Of a stretch of DNA of 64,000 nt, positions 44,894 through 54,057 are shown piece by piece. The stretch covers positions 2,480,001 to 2,544,000 of the forward strand of contig OY781533.1 in NCBI GenBank assembly GCA_963677015.1, read 5' to 3'. The position numbers and the translations under genes were made by a program. Positions within the stretch are counted from its first letter, which is position 1; each line of letters begins with the position of its first letter. This DNA is from G963556115 sp963677015 (lineage in GTDB: Bacteria > Planctomycetota > SZUA-567). Under the pieces are notes generated by a model that saw only the letters and a program-made list of their open reading frames with translations, did not search any database and was not told where the DNA came from.

Positions 44894-45946
44894 ATGAATG
44901 ATTTTATATTTAATCAACAGACGATTGATAATCTTCTGGAACCGGTGACTCCGGAAAATCCCTGTGGTAATTACCTGTTTTATGATGATATATATGACCG
45001 GATAAAAGAAGCGATGCGCGATGATGATGATTCACTGCCGGTAGGTGTCTGGGAACATGACCTCAAGCATGCTGACTGGCAACAAGCTATTAAACTTTGT
45101 CTCGACACACTACAACATAAAAGTAAGGATCTGCAGATAGCAGCCTGGCTCACCCGAAGCCTTATACGGGAGTATGATGTGCAGGGAATCAGCTGGGGCT
45201 TATCACTCATTCTCAGACTATTCAGCACCTTCTTTCCACATATTCACCCCAGATCCGATGATGTATACAATGACAAGAGAATAGGGTTATTTGAATGGAT
45301 AGACCAGATGTTGTCAACCGAAGTCAAATTTTTATCTCTCACCACTGACTCCATAACCTATGCCGACGTGCTTGAAGCTGAGCACCTGGAACATATGGCA
45401 CAGAAAGATACAGAAATACTCTTATCAGCAGAGAAAGAAGGAAAACTCACGAAAGAAAGAATCAGAGATTCCGTAATCAGCACAGCAAGCAGTTTTTACC
45501 AGAAACTTCATCAGAATATATCCGAATCATTAGAGGCTATTACCGCCATACAGAAGTTTCTTGACACGACCTACGGTACTCATGCACCGTCATTCTCCAG
45601 CAGCATAAAAACCCTGAACGACATAGTTGTACGAATATCAATCTGGCTGAAAGAACGTAATGAAGATATCACCACTTCCCAGCCAGATATATTACCGGAA
45701 AAATCCGATACAACCGAGGGTAATGAAGGACTCAAAGAAATAATCAAAAGCAGAAGAGATGCCTACCGCCAACTTGAGATTGCCGCAAATTTTCTTCTAA
45801 AAGTAGAACCGCACAGTCCTACTCCATATTTAGTACATCGCGCTATTGCCTGGGGAGATATGCCGCTGGCTGAAGTCTTTAAAGATATTCTGCATGGCAG
45901 TGAAAACGTCTTTGAACTCCTCGGAATGGCTGCAGAATCTGAATAA
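44894..45946 (+). CDS. tssA: T6SS protein TssA (ImpA N-terminal domain)
   Basis: A 350-residue protein. Residues ~10-130 match the ImpA_N domain ('LEPVTPENPCGNYLFYDD', 'DWQQAIKLCLDTLQHKSKDLQIAAWLTRSLI', 'HPRSDD'). The C-terminal part 'EPHSPTPYLVHRAIAWGDMPLAEVF' is typical of TssA proteins that cap or prime sheath assembly. AAGGAA precedes the ATG, 15 bp after tssM. Confidence 0.88.
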   Translation: MNDFIFNQQTIDNLLEPVTPENPCGNYLFYDDIYDRIKEAMRDDDDSLPVGVWEHDLKHADWQQAIKLCLDTLQHKSKDLQIAAWLTRSLIREYDVQGISWGLSLILRLFSTFFPHIHPRSDDVYNDKRIGLFEWIDQMLSTEVKFLSLTTDSITYADVLEAEHLEHMAQKDTEILLSAEKEGKLTKERIRDSVISTASSFYQKLHQNISESLEAITAIQKFLDTTYGTHAPSFSSSIKTLNDIVVRISIWLKERNEDITTSQPDILPEKSDTTEGNEGLKEIIKSRRDAYRQLEIAANFLLKVEPHSPTPYLVHRAIAWGDMPLAEVFKDILHGSENVFELLGMAAESE

Positions 45947-46080
45947 CCCCAAAAAAGATCTATCACAAGAGACCATGAATTTACCAGCATTATTAATAGT
46001 ATAAATGAAAAAATCGCGAGCATAATACTTGCTGAATATAGTGCAGCTAACATTACGATTCTTATTTAAAGGAGCAGAAA

Positions 46081-46656
46081 ATGGTTGAAAGTATTCAACA
46101 CAAACTCGATCGTGTCAGGCCTCCACGGGTGCAGATCACCTATGATGTGGAGATCGGAAATGCGATTGTCATGAAGGAATTACCGTTCATCATCGGTATT
46201 ATGGCAGATTTATCGGCTAAAGGCGCTGATATACTTCCGGAGCTTGAACAACGTGAATTTGTCTATATTGACCGGGACAATATTGATGACGTGCTCAAAG
46301 CCGCGGCCCCGCGCCTGGGACTAAGTGTCAGGGATACGGTCAACCCTGAGACTGAGAAAACAAATATAGCCCTAAATTTCGAGTCAATGGCTGACTTCAA
46401 TCCGGCCAGTATAGTCAGACGGGTACCGGAGCTTAATGAGATATTTCTGAAACGGCAGAAGCTGGTAGACATAACCAGCAAACTTGATGGCAATAACGCT
46501 CTGGATAAGCTTATCCGTGAGCTCAGCACCGACAAGACTAAACAGCAGGAACTGTTCGATCTTTGCAATACCGGTACTGCAGCTGCCGACTCAGAAGTCA
46601 CCGCAGAGTCAGAAAATGAACAGGAACCGCCAGTAAAGGAGGATAATAATGAGTAG
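46081..46656 (+). CDS. tssB: T6SS contractile sheath small subunit TssB (VipA)
   Basis: A 191-residue protein with the hallmark N-terminus 'VRPPRVQITYDVEIGNAIVMKELPFIIGIMADLS' and 'NFESMADFNPASIVRRVPEL'. It forms the contractile sheath with TssC. The acidic, Glu-rich C-terminus is somewhat extended. A strong AAAGGAG site precedes it after a 134-bp gap from tssA. The stop overlaps the tssC start by 8 bp, so the two are translationally coupled. Confidence 0.95.
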   Translation: MVESIQHKLDRVRPPRVQITYDVEIGNAIVMKELPFIIGIMADLSAKGADILPELEQREFVYIDRDNIDDVLKAAAPRLGLSVRDTVNPETEKTNIALNFESMADFNPASIVRRVPELNEIFLKRQKLVDITSKLDGNNALDKLIRELSTDKTKQQELFDLCNTGTAAADSEVTAESENEQEPPVKEDNNE

Positions 46657-48100
46657 TGACAATACCGAAAAAAGTATTCTTGAGAAGTTTCTTTACGATG
46701 GGAAGATGGTAAAGGATGAATCTCAATTGAGTTATGCCAAAGATATTCTGCGAGAAATGGCCTCAGCTATGCTCAATGACGAGCTGACGCCCAATACGGA
46801 TACGATGAGTATCTTCACCAGCAGAATCGCAGATATCGACCGGATAATCTCCGAGCAGCTCAACGAAATTCTTCACGCCGCGGATTTTCAACGGCTTGAA
46901 GGCACCTGGCGCGGTCTGAAGCATCTGGTACAAGAGACCGAAACCGGTGAGACACTCAAATTGCGGGTGCTAAATGTAGATCGCAAAACACTGCAGGCCG
47001 ATTTAGAAAAAGCTGTTGAATTTGATCAGAGCAAACTATTCAAAAAAGTCTATGAAGAGGAATACGGCACCTTTGGCGGCAGCCCATATAGTGTTCTACT
47101 CTATGATTTCGAGTTTGGACGCAGCCCTGTTGATATGGTACTGCTGAGCAAACTCTCCGAAGTTGCAGCTGCGGCGCACACACCTCTGCTTACCGGTGCC
47201 GGACCAAAGCTTTTCGATATGGAAAGCTTCACCGAATTGCCAAACCCCAGAGACCTTGCCAAAATTTTTGCCAGCAGTGAGCTGATCAAGTGGCGCTCCT
47301 TCAGAGATGCGGAAGACAGTCGCTACATCACCCTCTGCATGCCTCACATTCTAATGCGTCTGCCTTACGGTCCCGACACTTTACCGGTAGAGGAGTTCAA
47401 CTACATTGAGGATGTATCAGGAAAGGTTCATGAAAAATACCTCTGGGCGAATGCAGCCTGGGCTCTTGCCGAACGTATCACAACAGCTTATGCGAAATAT
47501 GGCTGGACAGCGGCTATACGTGGTGTTGAAGGTGGCGGACTGGTGGAAAACCTCCCGACTCATACCTTCAAGACCGATGCCGGTGATATCGCTATCAAAT
47601 GTCCGACCGAAGTGGCAATTACCGACAGACGCGAAAAGGAACTTTCCGATCTCGGCTTCCTCCCCATTCTCTACTGCAAGGGTACCGACCGGGCTGCCTT
47701 CTTCGGTGGTCAGACCGCTCATAAACCTCTAGTCTATAATACCGATGATGCCAATGCCAACGCCAGACTTTCCGCAGTACTGCCGTATATGCTAAACGCC
47801 TCCCGCTTCGCGCATTACATCAAAGCTATCATGCGTGACAAGATCGGCAGCTTTCTTACAGCCAAGAATGTCGAAAGCTATCTCAACACCTGGCTGGCTA
47901 ATTATGTATTACTTACCGATGATGCCGGTCAGGAGGTAAAAGCCAAATTCCCGCTGCGTGAAGCCAGAGCCGATGTCAGCGAGATACCAGGCAAACCCGG
48001 CTGCTATACCGCCGTGGTCTTCCTCAAGCCGCACTTCCAGCTTGAAGAGCTCACCGCCAGTATCCGTCTCGTGGCCGAACTGCCACAGCCCGCAGCTTAA
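46649..48100 (+). CDS. tssC: T6SS contractile sheath large subunit TssC (VipB)
   Basis: A 483-residue sheath protein. Strong family stretches are 'EGTWRGLKHLVQETETGETLKLRVLNV', 'GGSPYSVLLYDFEF', 'WRSFRDAEDSRYITLCMPHILMRLPYG', 'WTAAIRGVEGGGLVENLPTHTF' and 'FAHYIKAIMRDKIGSF'. AAAGGAGG precedes the ATG. No ClpV gene to disassemble the contracted sheath was found nearby. Confidence 0.95.
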   Translation: MSSDNTEKSILEKFLYDGKMVKDESQLSYAKDILREMASAMLNDELTPNTDTMSIFTSRIADIDRIISEQLNEILHAADFQRLEGTWRGLKHLVQETETGETLKLRVLNVDRKTLQADLEKAVEFDQSKLFKKVYEEEYGTFGGSPYSVLLYDFEFGRSPVDMVLLSKLSEVAAAAHTPLLTGAGPKLFDMESFTELPNPRDLAKIFASSELIKWRSFRDAEDSRYITLCMPHILMRLPYGPDTLPVEEFNYIEDVSGKVHEKYLWANAAWALAERITTAYAKYGWTAAIRGVEGGGLVENLPTHTFKTDAGDIAIKCPTEVAITDRREKELSDLGFLPILYCKGTDRAAFFGGQTAHKPLVYNTDDANANARLSAVLPYMLNASRFAHYIKAIMRDKIGSFLTAKNVESYLNTWLANYVLLTDDAGQEVKAKFPLREARADVSEIPGKPGCYTAVVFLKPHFQLEELTASIRLVAELPQPAA

Positions 48101-48140
48101 CCGCTAACGTCCATCTAAATAATTTTTAAGGAGCAGTACC

Positions 48141-48635
48141 ATGCATAGTATGTTTTTACAACTCGGTAAAATAGAGGGTGAATCCACCGTTGATAAATTT
48201 GAAAAACAGATAGAGGTGCATTCATTTTCACATGGCTTCAGCCAGCCGACCTCTCCTCTTCCCAGTTCAATGGGCGGAGGTACCACATCACGAGCCTATC
48301 ATAATTACCTGACTTTCTCCAAGCATTGTGATAAATCATCACCAAATATTATGAAGGCGCTATGGCAAGGCAAAACCTTTGACGGTACCAGCGAAAAGGT
48401 TATCTTCACCTGCACCCGTGCCGACGAGCAGAAACCAGTTGACTACCTTGTCATAACTCTCAAGAATGTAATAATCGCCAGCTACGAGATAAACGGCGGC
48501 GGCGACATTCCAAGCGAGACCTTCTCCCTCAATTACAGCAGTATAGAATATAAATACGTACAACAGGAGAAGAAGGGTGGAATAAAGGGTAATGTCGCCG
48601 CCAGCCATGATCTGGCAACCAACACTGTAGCCTGA
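48141..48635 (+). CDS. hcp: T6SS tube protein Hcp (TssD)
   Basis: A 164-residue Hcp-family protein that stacks as hexamers inside the sheath and is secreted. Family cues are 'LQLGKIEGESTVDKFEKQIEVHSFSHGFSQP', 'YHNYLTFSKHCDKSSPNIMKAL', 'FTCTRADEQKPVDYLVITLKNVIIASYEI' and 'ETFSLNYSSIEYKY'. AAGGAG lies 8 bases before the ATG. It is immediately followed by tssE. Confidence 0.94.
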   Translation: MHSMFLQLGKIEGESTVDKFEKQIEVHSFSHGFSQPTSPLPSSMGGGTTSRAYHNYLTFSKHCDKSSPNIMKALWQGKTFDGTSEKVIFTCTRADEQKPVDYLVITLKNVIIASYEINGGGDIPSETFSLNYSSIEYKYVQQEKKGGIKGNVAASHDLATNTVA

Positions 48636-48637
48636 TC

Positions 48638-49129
48638 ATGAACGGAAGAATACTTACCCCGCTACTGGACCGGTTGCTCTCTTCAAAAGAGCAACCGGAT
48701 ACCAGCAGCGACAATCCCATAACCTGCAGCAAACAGCAATACCGGGAGGCAGTATTGCGAGATCTGCAAAATCTGCTCAATACCCGCTGCGACGGTTTCT
48801 GGAACAAGGCAGCCTTTGAGAATACCGTACTCAATTACGGCCTGCCGGATCTCGGTGAGACTCAGGCCGGCAGCATGAACAACGCCCTTTCCATTGCCCG
48901 TGAAATAAAGCAGGCAATAGAAAGCTTTGAACCCCGGCTGCGCTCGGTACAGGTGATACCAGATAACTACCCTGCAACTCTGAACCACCGGCCGGGAGAG
49001 TTTTATGATACCTGTAAAGAAGCCGGAAAGCAGCAACGCCAGAGTTTTACCATTACCGCCGAGCTTTTCGCCGAGACTCTCAGCATCAAATTCAGCACCA
49101 GCAACACTACCGATGTATTTGAGGAATAG
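48638..49129 (+). CDS. tssE: T6SS baseplate protein TssE (gp25-like)
   Basis: A 163-residue gp25-like protein. The opening 'ILTPLLDRLLSS' and 'DLQNLLNTRCDGF...VLNYGLPDL' are typical, as are 'AIESFEPRLRSVQV' and 'FTITAELF'. It nucleates sheath assembly on the baseplate. It starts 3 bases after the hcp stop and ends 4 bases before tssF. Confidence 0.9.
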   Translation: MNGRILTPLLDRLLSSKEQPDTSSDNPITCSKQQYREAVLRDLQNLLNTRCDGFWNKAAFENTVLNYGLPDLGETQAGSMNNALSIAREIKQAIESFEPRLRSVQVIPDNYPATLNHRPGEFYDTCKEAGKQQRQSFTITAELFAETLSIKFSTSNTTDVFEE

Positions 49130-49133
49130 AATC

Positions 49134-50915
49134 ATGAACCGTGAGAACGAAAAATTACAGCGCTATTATCAGGATGAACTGGCCTACCTGCGTCAGGCCG
49201 GCACCGAATTTTCACGGAAACACCCCAGTATAGCCTCCAGACTCTACCTCCAGGACGATACCGCCGCCGATCCTTTCACCGAACGGCTTATCGAATCCTT
49301 CGCCTGGCTGACCAGCAGAATCAGGCGTAATATTGATTCCAGACTCCCGCTGATATCAAAGAGCATTCTCGACAATCTCTACCCTAATTTCTCGTCACCA
49401 CTACCTTCAATGTCCATAGCCGAGCTGCGCCCGGACACGGAAAGTGGAGATCTGAACACAGGCTATACCGTACCCGCCGGCACCTCCTTCACCTGCCGTA
49501 CACCCGGCACCGCCGCCGCGGTAAAGTTTCAGACTGGCTGGGACACCGAGCTGCACCCGCTCTACGTTCAGGATGTAGCTATTGAAGATACCGCCAGCTA
49601 CAACTTTGATCACTCCGGCAAAGAAGCCATAAGCATCCTCCGTCTCCGTATAGCCAGCCGCGACCAGAACCTGTCCGATTGCTCACTCAACCGGCTCCGG
49701 CTCTTTATTCACAGTGACAGCTATACCCGCTGCCGACTAATCGATCTTCTCGGCAGCAGCCTTGTCGGAGTATACGGCACCAATACGTTATCCAATAATA
49801 CTGCACCGATACCGCTGCAGCGAAATGCTTTCCAGGCGGTAGGATTCAGCGAAGATGAATTACTCCTCCCGACAGGTGAATACGGCCATCCTGCTTATCA
49901 GCTTCTTCAGGAGTACTTCGCCTTCCCGGACAAATGCAACTTCTTCGATATTTGCGGTTTCCAGCCACAGCTGCAGGGAGAACATATGGATCTGCTTCTC
50001 GCCTTCTCACACCCCATAGAGCTGCGACTAAACCCCGAGATATTCCGCACCTGCTGTACCCCGGTGATCAATCTCTTCACCAAGATCGCCGAACCGCTCC
50101 GTATAGACGAGACCACTCTCGAATACCGCCTCTCAGCAGATAAGCGCAACTACGCCTCCACCCAGATACACTCGCTTCTCTCGGTAAACGCTGCCGAAGG
50201 CACCACCACCCGCGAAGTCTTCCCCTTCTTCGCCCTCGGCACCGCCAGAGGACAGGACACCATCTATTATCTGGCCACTAGACGCAGTGAAAACAGCTCT
50301 CTCAGCGGCTCAGAGCTCTACCTCTCGTTCTACGACAGCCTCTTCGATATCAGACAACCGGCAGCAAAAAGCGTCTACGCCCGGGTACGCTGCACCAATC
50401 GCCACCTCGCGGCACTCCTCCCTGCCGGTACCATTCTCGAGCAGGAGGAGTTTCTTCCTCTCAGTCAGGCGGTACTGCTGCAGAAACCAACCCCGGAGCT
50501 GGAACCACGCTATGAGGGCGAAACACTCTGGGAACTTGTATCACACCTGACTCTGAATCACCTCTCCCTCACCCGTGACGTCGCGGCACTCAAGGAACTT
50601 CTCCGACTCTATGCCCGTGCGGACAAACCGGGAGACCTTCAGTTTTTGCAGGGGATCACCTCTCTCGACAGCCGCCGGAGCGTCCGCCGTATCGGCAGCG
50701 ACATCTGGCGGGGGTTCGCCCGGGGACTGACCCTGACCCTGACCATCGACGATGACTTCTTCACCGGACGCAGCACCTATGCTTTCGGCAAAGTCCTCAG
50801 CGTCTTTCTCGGACTCTACTCCAGTATCAACAGCTTTGTCGCACTGGAGCTGTATAATCAGAAAGGATTGCTCTACCAATGGCAGCCGACTACCGGTCTA
50901 CAGACAGCAGTATAG
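49134..50915 (+). CDS. tssF: T6SS baseplate protein TssF
   Basis: A 593-residue protein starting 'MNRENEKLQRYYQDELAYLRQAGTEFSRKHPSIASRL', the standard TssF opening, with 'DPFTERLIESFAWLTSRIRRNID' and 'LYPNFSSPLPSMSIAEL' following. The start at 49134 is just after tssE; a longer frame into tssE is rejected. From here on the DNA is visibly richer in G+C than the tssJ-tssM part. TssF forms the baseplate wedge with TssG and TssK. Confidence 0.94.
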   Translation: MNRENEKLQRYYQDELAYLRQAGTEFSRKHPSIASRLYLQDDTAADPFTERLIESFAWLTSRIRRNIDSRLPLISKSILDNLYPNFSSPLPSMSIAELRPDTESGDLNTGYTVPAGTSFTCRTPGTAAAVKFQTGWDTELHPLYVQDVAIEDTASYNFDHSGKEAISILRLRIASRDQNLSDCSLNRLRLFIHSDSYTRCRLIDLLGSSLVGVYGTNTLSNNTAPIPLQRNAFQAVGFSEDELLLPTGEYGHPAYQLLQEYFAFPDKCNFFDICGFQPQLQGEHMDLLLAFSHPIELRLNPEIFRTCCTPVINLFTKIAEPLRIDETTLEYRLSADKRNYASTQIHSLLSVNAAEGTTTREVFPFFALGTARGQDTIYYLATRRSENSSLSGSELYLSFYDSLFDIRQPAAKSVYARVRCTNRHLAALLPAGTILEQEEFLPLSQAVLLQKPTPELEPRYEGETLWELVSHLTLNHLSLTRDVAALKELLRLYARADKPGDLQFLQGITSLDSRRSVRRIGSDIWRGFARGLTLTLTIDDDFFTGRSTYAFGKVLSVFLGLYSSINSFVALELYNQKGLLYQWQPTTGLQTAV

Positions 50916-51808
50916 CTGACAGACTCTCACATGACCCCAGCCGCTTCGACTTTTTTCAGGCGGTACGCCTTCTGGACAAACCCTCCGGAACGCTGCGCTT
51001 CACCGCGACCGCCTCTCTGGCCTTCCCGGCAAGCGAGATACTTGGAATCAACACCGCCCCGGATGAGAACTCCCTGCATGTCAGCTTCCTCTCCCTTACC
51101 GGTGCTCACGGACCACTGCCGTTCTGGATCAGTGAACTCATTCAAGAACGCCTCAGACTCGGTGACACCACACTCCGTGATTTCCTCGACATCTTCAATA
51201 ACCGCCTAATACGCCTCTTCTATCACGGAATCGAGAGCGCCACCCCCGGACACCTTCTGAGCGAGCACCCCAGCCGGAGCAGCTTCAGTGAATACTTTTA
51301 TTCCCTCGCCGTACTCGCCTCCCGTATCCGTAAAACCGCTAACAGCAGCAGCCGACTCAGCCTCTCCTCCCTGCTGCGCCATACCGGGCTCTACAATACC
51401 AATCCCAAGAGCGCCTCCGGTCTTCGCCGGATAATCTCGGACCTCTTCAACATCGACTCCGAGATCATCCCTTTCCGCGGCGCCTGGCTCCGGCTTGAGA
51501 AAACCGACCACACCCATATCGGCCGACGTAACAACCGTAACAATATTCTCGGAGAGAACGCCGTACTCGGCACCAGATTCTTCGACCAGGCCGCCGGCTT
51601 CACCCTCAGGCTCAAGAATCTCACCTATACCGAGTATCTCAGCTTTCTCCCGCACCCACCGGGTACCCTCCGGGATTTACTTCTTGAACTTGTCCGCTTC
51701 TACACCCGCAGCGGTCTGGAATGCTACCTCGAGCTCGAGCTCCGACCCGAAGAACGTCCGCCAATCCATATCGGCACAGACGGCAACGGCTGGCTCGGCT
51801 GGATTTAA
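50879..51808 (+). CDS. tssG: T6SS baseplate protein TssG
   Basis: A 309-residue protein with TssG landmarks 'DPSRFDFFQAVRLLDK', 'VSFLSLTGAHGPLPFWISELI', 'FLDIFNNRLIRLFYHGI' and 'RNNRNNILGENAVLGTRFFDQAAGFTLRL'. It starts inside the end of tssF (37-bp overlap), which signals tight co-translation. It pairs with TssF in the baseplate wedge. Confidence 0.94.
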   Translation: MAADYRSTDSSIADRLSHDPSRFDFFQAVRLLDKPSGTLRFTATASLAFPASEILGINTAPDENSLHVSFLSLTGAHGPLPFWISELIQERLRLGDTTLRDFLDIFNNRLIRLFYHGIESATPGHLLSEHPSRSSFSEYFYSLAVLASRIRKTANSSSRLSLSSLLRHTGLYNTNPKSASGLRRIISDLFNIDSEIIPFRGAWLRLEKTDHTHIGRRNNRNNILGENAVLGTRFFDQAAGFTLRLKNLTYTEYLSFLPHPPGTLRDLLLELVRFYTRSGLECYLELELRPEERPPIHIGTDGNGWLGWI

Positions 51809-51840
51809 TATATTTATAATATCAAATACAGGAAAAAATA

Positions 51841-52161
51841 ATGCTAGAATATCAACAAGGACTATATGAAAAAATTAAACCGATAATGCAGCCATTTATG
51901 AGATATCAAGAATTATCTTCTAAAATTAGTTTTCTTGATAATGGGATACCAATTAAAATTGAAGTACTTAAAACTCAAAAAAACACCCGTTTTAGGATAC
52001 CAACATCAATACTCCAAAACATTGTATTATTTATTAACAACGATGAAATGTACTCAGAAATAGAACATTATAAATCGCCAATAACACTTATTAAATGTAT
52101 TAATAGATTATACGATAAAATTTGTAATTACCTTTATAATGGTGTTCCACTCTACAATTAA
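51841..52161 (+). CDS. Small unknown protein between tssG and vgrG
   Basis: A 106-residue, probably cytoplasmic, lysine- and isoleucine-rich protein with no signal peptide or membrane span. AGGAAAA precedes the ATG. Its A/T-rich codon use contrasts sharply with the G+C-rich tssG and vgrG on both sides and matches the effector candidate at 54058. I do not recognise a family. By position it could be an effector-loading adaptor, an immunity protein or a small effector. Which of these is unresolved. Confidence 0.6.
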   Translation: MLEYQQGLYEKIKPIMQPFMRYQELSSKISFLDNGIPIKIEVLKTQKNTRFRIPTSILQNIVLFINNDEMYSEIEHYKSPITLIKCINRLYDKICNYLYNGVPLYN

Positions 52162-52273
52162 TACTCTCATTCATTTTAAAACGTAAATTCAAAATGGATT
52201 CATATTGTGTCATATCATATGAAATATTCATTATAAATTTTTATATACTTTCTTGCCTCTGAAAGATGAATAA

Positions 52274-54040
52274 ATGTTAATAACTCTTACGACACCCCTC
52301 AGCGCAAAACTCATTCCCACCGCCGCCAGCGGTGAAGAACACCTCGCCGGACTATACTCATATAGTATCGAGCTGCTCTCCACCGCCTCCGAGCTCGAGC
52401 CTTCAGCGCTACTCGGTAAAGGCGCCACCCTCGGCTTCCTCCAGCCAGATGACCGCACCTACCGCTATATCAACGGTATTGTGAGCTCCTTCCGGCAGTA
52501 CGAGAGCACCGCCACCATGAACCGCTACTCCCTGACGCTCCGCCCGACACTCTGGCTCCTCACCCGTACCAGTGACTGCCGCGTATTCCAGCATCAGACC
52601 GTTCCCGAGATCATAACCACACTCTATACCGCCGCCGGCGGCACCATCAGCAATCAACTTACCGCCACTTATGACCGCCGGGAATACACCGTGCAGTACA
52701 ACGAATCCAGCTTCGACTTCATCACCCGCCTTTTGGCCTCTGCCGGTATCTTCTACTACTTCGAGCATACCGCCACCAGCCACACCCTCGTTCTGGTCGA
52801 CCGGATTGATTCCCTGCCCGCCAGCTCCGTTTCACCGGAGCTGACCTGTATTCCCACCGCTGTCTCTCCCAATCCCGCCAATGAAATATCCGAGCCGGAG
52901 ACCTCATCCCAGGTCGTCAGCAACCGCTGCTCCCTCAGCGACTACAATTTCCAGACCCCGAAGTCCAACCTTACCTCCAGCACCGGCGGCGGCACCCTTG
53001 AACTCTACCGCCACGGTGCCGGACATCAGAATCAGGACACCGGCACGACCCTCGCCGGCAGATACCTCGACGCCGCCGAATCCACCGCCACCTCTATCAC
53101 CGCCACGACCCCGGCCAGCGGTCTCGCAGCCGGCGCCACCTTCAGTATAACTGCCGCCAGCCGCCACCGCCTCAACCGCTCCTTTGCCGTTACCACTCTG
53201 CAGGTAGCGGCCAGCCCCGAGCATTACACCGCCACCGTCACCGCCATCCCGGATGACCAACCCTTCGCCTTACCTGTCTCCGACACACCGCCACAAATAC
53301 ACGGCACCCAGACCGCACTCGTCGTCGGTAAAGCCGGCAAAGAGATCTGGACCGACAAGTACGGCCGTGTCCGTATCCAATTCTACTGGGACCGTGAAGG
53401 CAACAGAGATGAAAAGAGCGGCTGTTGGGTCAGAGTCGCCCAGAGCTGGGCGGGCAAGGGTTTCGGTACCGTCTTCATTCCTCGGGTTGGGCAGGAAGTA
53501 GTAGTCAGCTTCATCAATGGTGATATCAGCCGTCCGCTCATTACCGGCCTCGTCTACAACGCCGACCAGACCGTCCCTTTCCCGCTGCCCGCAGCCGCGA
53601 CCGTCAGCGGTCTCCGTACCCGCTCCAGCCCCGGCGGCAGCGGTTACAACGCCCTCACCTTCGAGGACAAGCAGAACCAAGAACTCATCTCCTTGCACGC
53701 GCAAAAGGATCTTAACATGAATATCAATAACAGCCGCACCACCACCATCACCGAATCAGACGACACCCTCACCCTCCAACAAGGCAGCCTCATCACCGAG
53801 GTCAGTAAGGGTGACTACCGCCTCACCGTCGGCGGCGACCTAACAATCGATGTCAACGGCAAACTCAACATCAACACCAAAAATTCCGCCACACTCACCT
53901 CGTCCGGCGATTTCAGCCTCACCGCCGACACCGCCCTCACCGCCACCGGTTCTTCCTTCACCCTAACCGGCAAAACCACCGGTACCCTTGATGCTGGTAA
54001 AATACTGACTATCAATAACTCTAGCATCCAAATTCAATAA
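52274..54040 (+). CDS. vgrG: T6SS spike protein VgrG (TssI)
   Basis: A 588-residue VgrG. The gp27-like region (residues ~1-340) includes 'YSYSIELLSTASELEPSALLGKGATLGF', 'DCRVFQHQTVPEIITTL' and 'YTVQYNESSFDFITRLLASAGIFYYFEH'. The gp5 OB domain (~350-450) contains 'DKYGRVRIQFYWDREG...CWVRVAQSWAGKGFGTVFIPRVGQEVVVSFINGD'. A β-helical needle ('ELISLHAQKDLNMNINNSRTTTI...') ends without a C-terminal effector domain, so cargo must be separate. The following two genes are the likely cargo and tip. Very few A/T-ending codons are used compared with its two A/T-rich neighbours. Confidence 0.95.
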   Translation: MLITLTTPLSAKLIPTAASGEEHLAGLYSYSIELLSTASELEPSALLGKGATLGFLQPDDRTYRYINGIVSSFRQYESTATMNRYSLTLRPTLWLLTRTSDCRVFQHQTVPEIITTLYTAAGGTISNQLTATYDRREYTVQYNESSFDFITRLLASAGIFYYFEHTATSHTLVLVDRIDSLPASSVSPELTCIPTAVSPNPANEISEPETSSQVVSNRCSLSDYNFQTPKSNLTSSTGGGTLELYRHGAGHQNQDTGTTLAGRYLDAAESTATSITATTPASGLAAGATFSITAASRHRLNRSFAVTTLQVAASPEHYTATVTAIPDDQPFALPVSDTPPQIHGTQTALVVGKAGKEIWTDKYGRVRIQFYWDREGNRDEKSGCWVRVAQSWAGKGFGTVFIPRVGQEVVVSFINGDISRPLITGLVYNADQTVPFPLPAAATVSGLRTRSSPGGSGYNALTFEDKQNQELISLHAQKDLNMNINNSRTTTITESDDTLTLQQGSLITEVSKGDYRLTVGGDLTIDVNGKLNINTKNSATLTSSGDFSLTADTALTATGSSFTLTGKTTGTLDAGKILTINNSSIQIQ

Positions 54041-54057
54041 AAATAAAGGAAATTACA

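Noticed and set aside
51206..53704. Several long minus-strand frames opposite tssG and vgrG
   Set aside because: They mirror G+C-rich coding genes, give Gly/Val/Glu- or Arg-rich translations without domains, and have no upstream ribosome sites.
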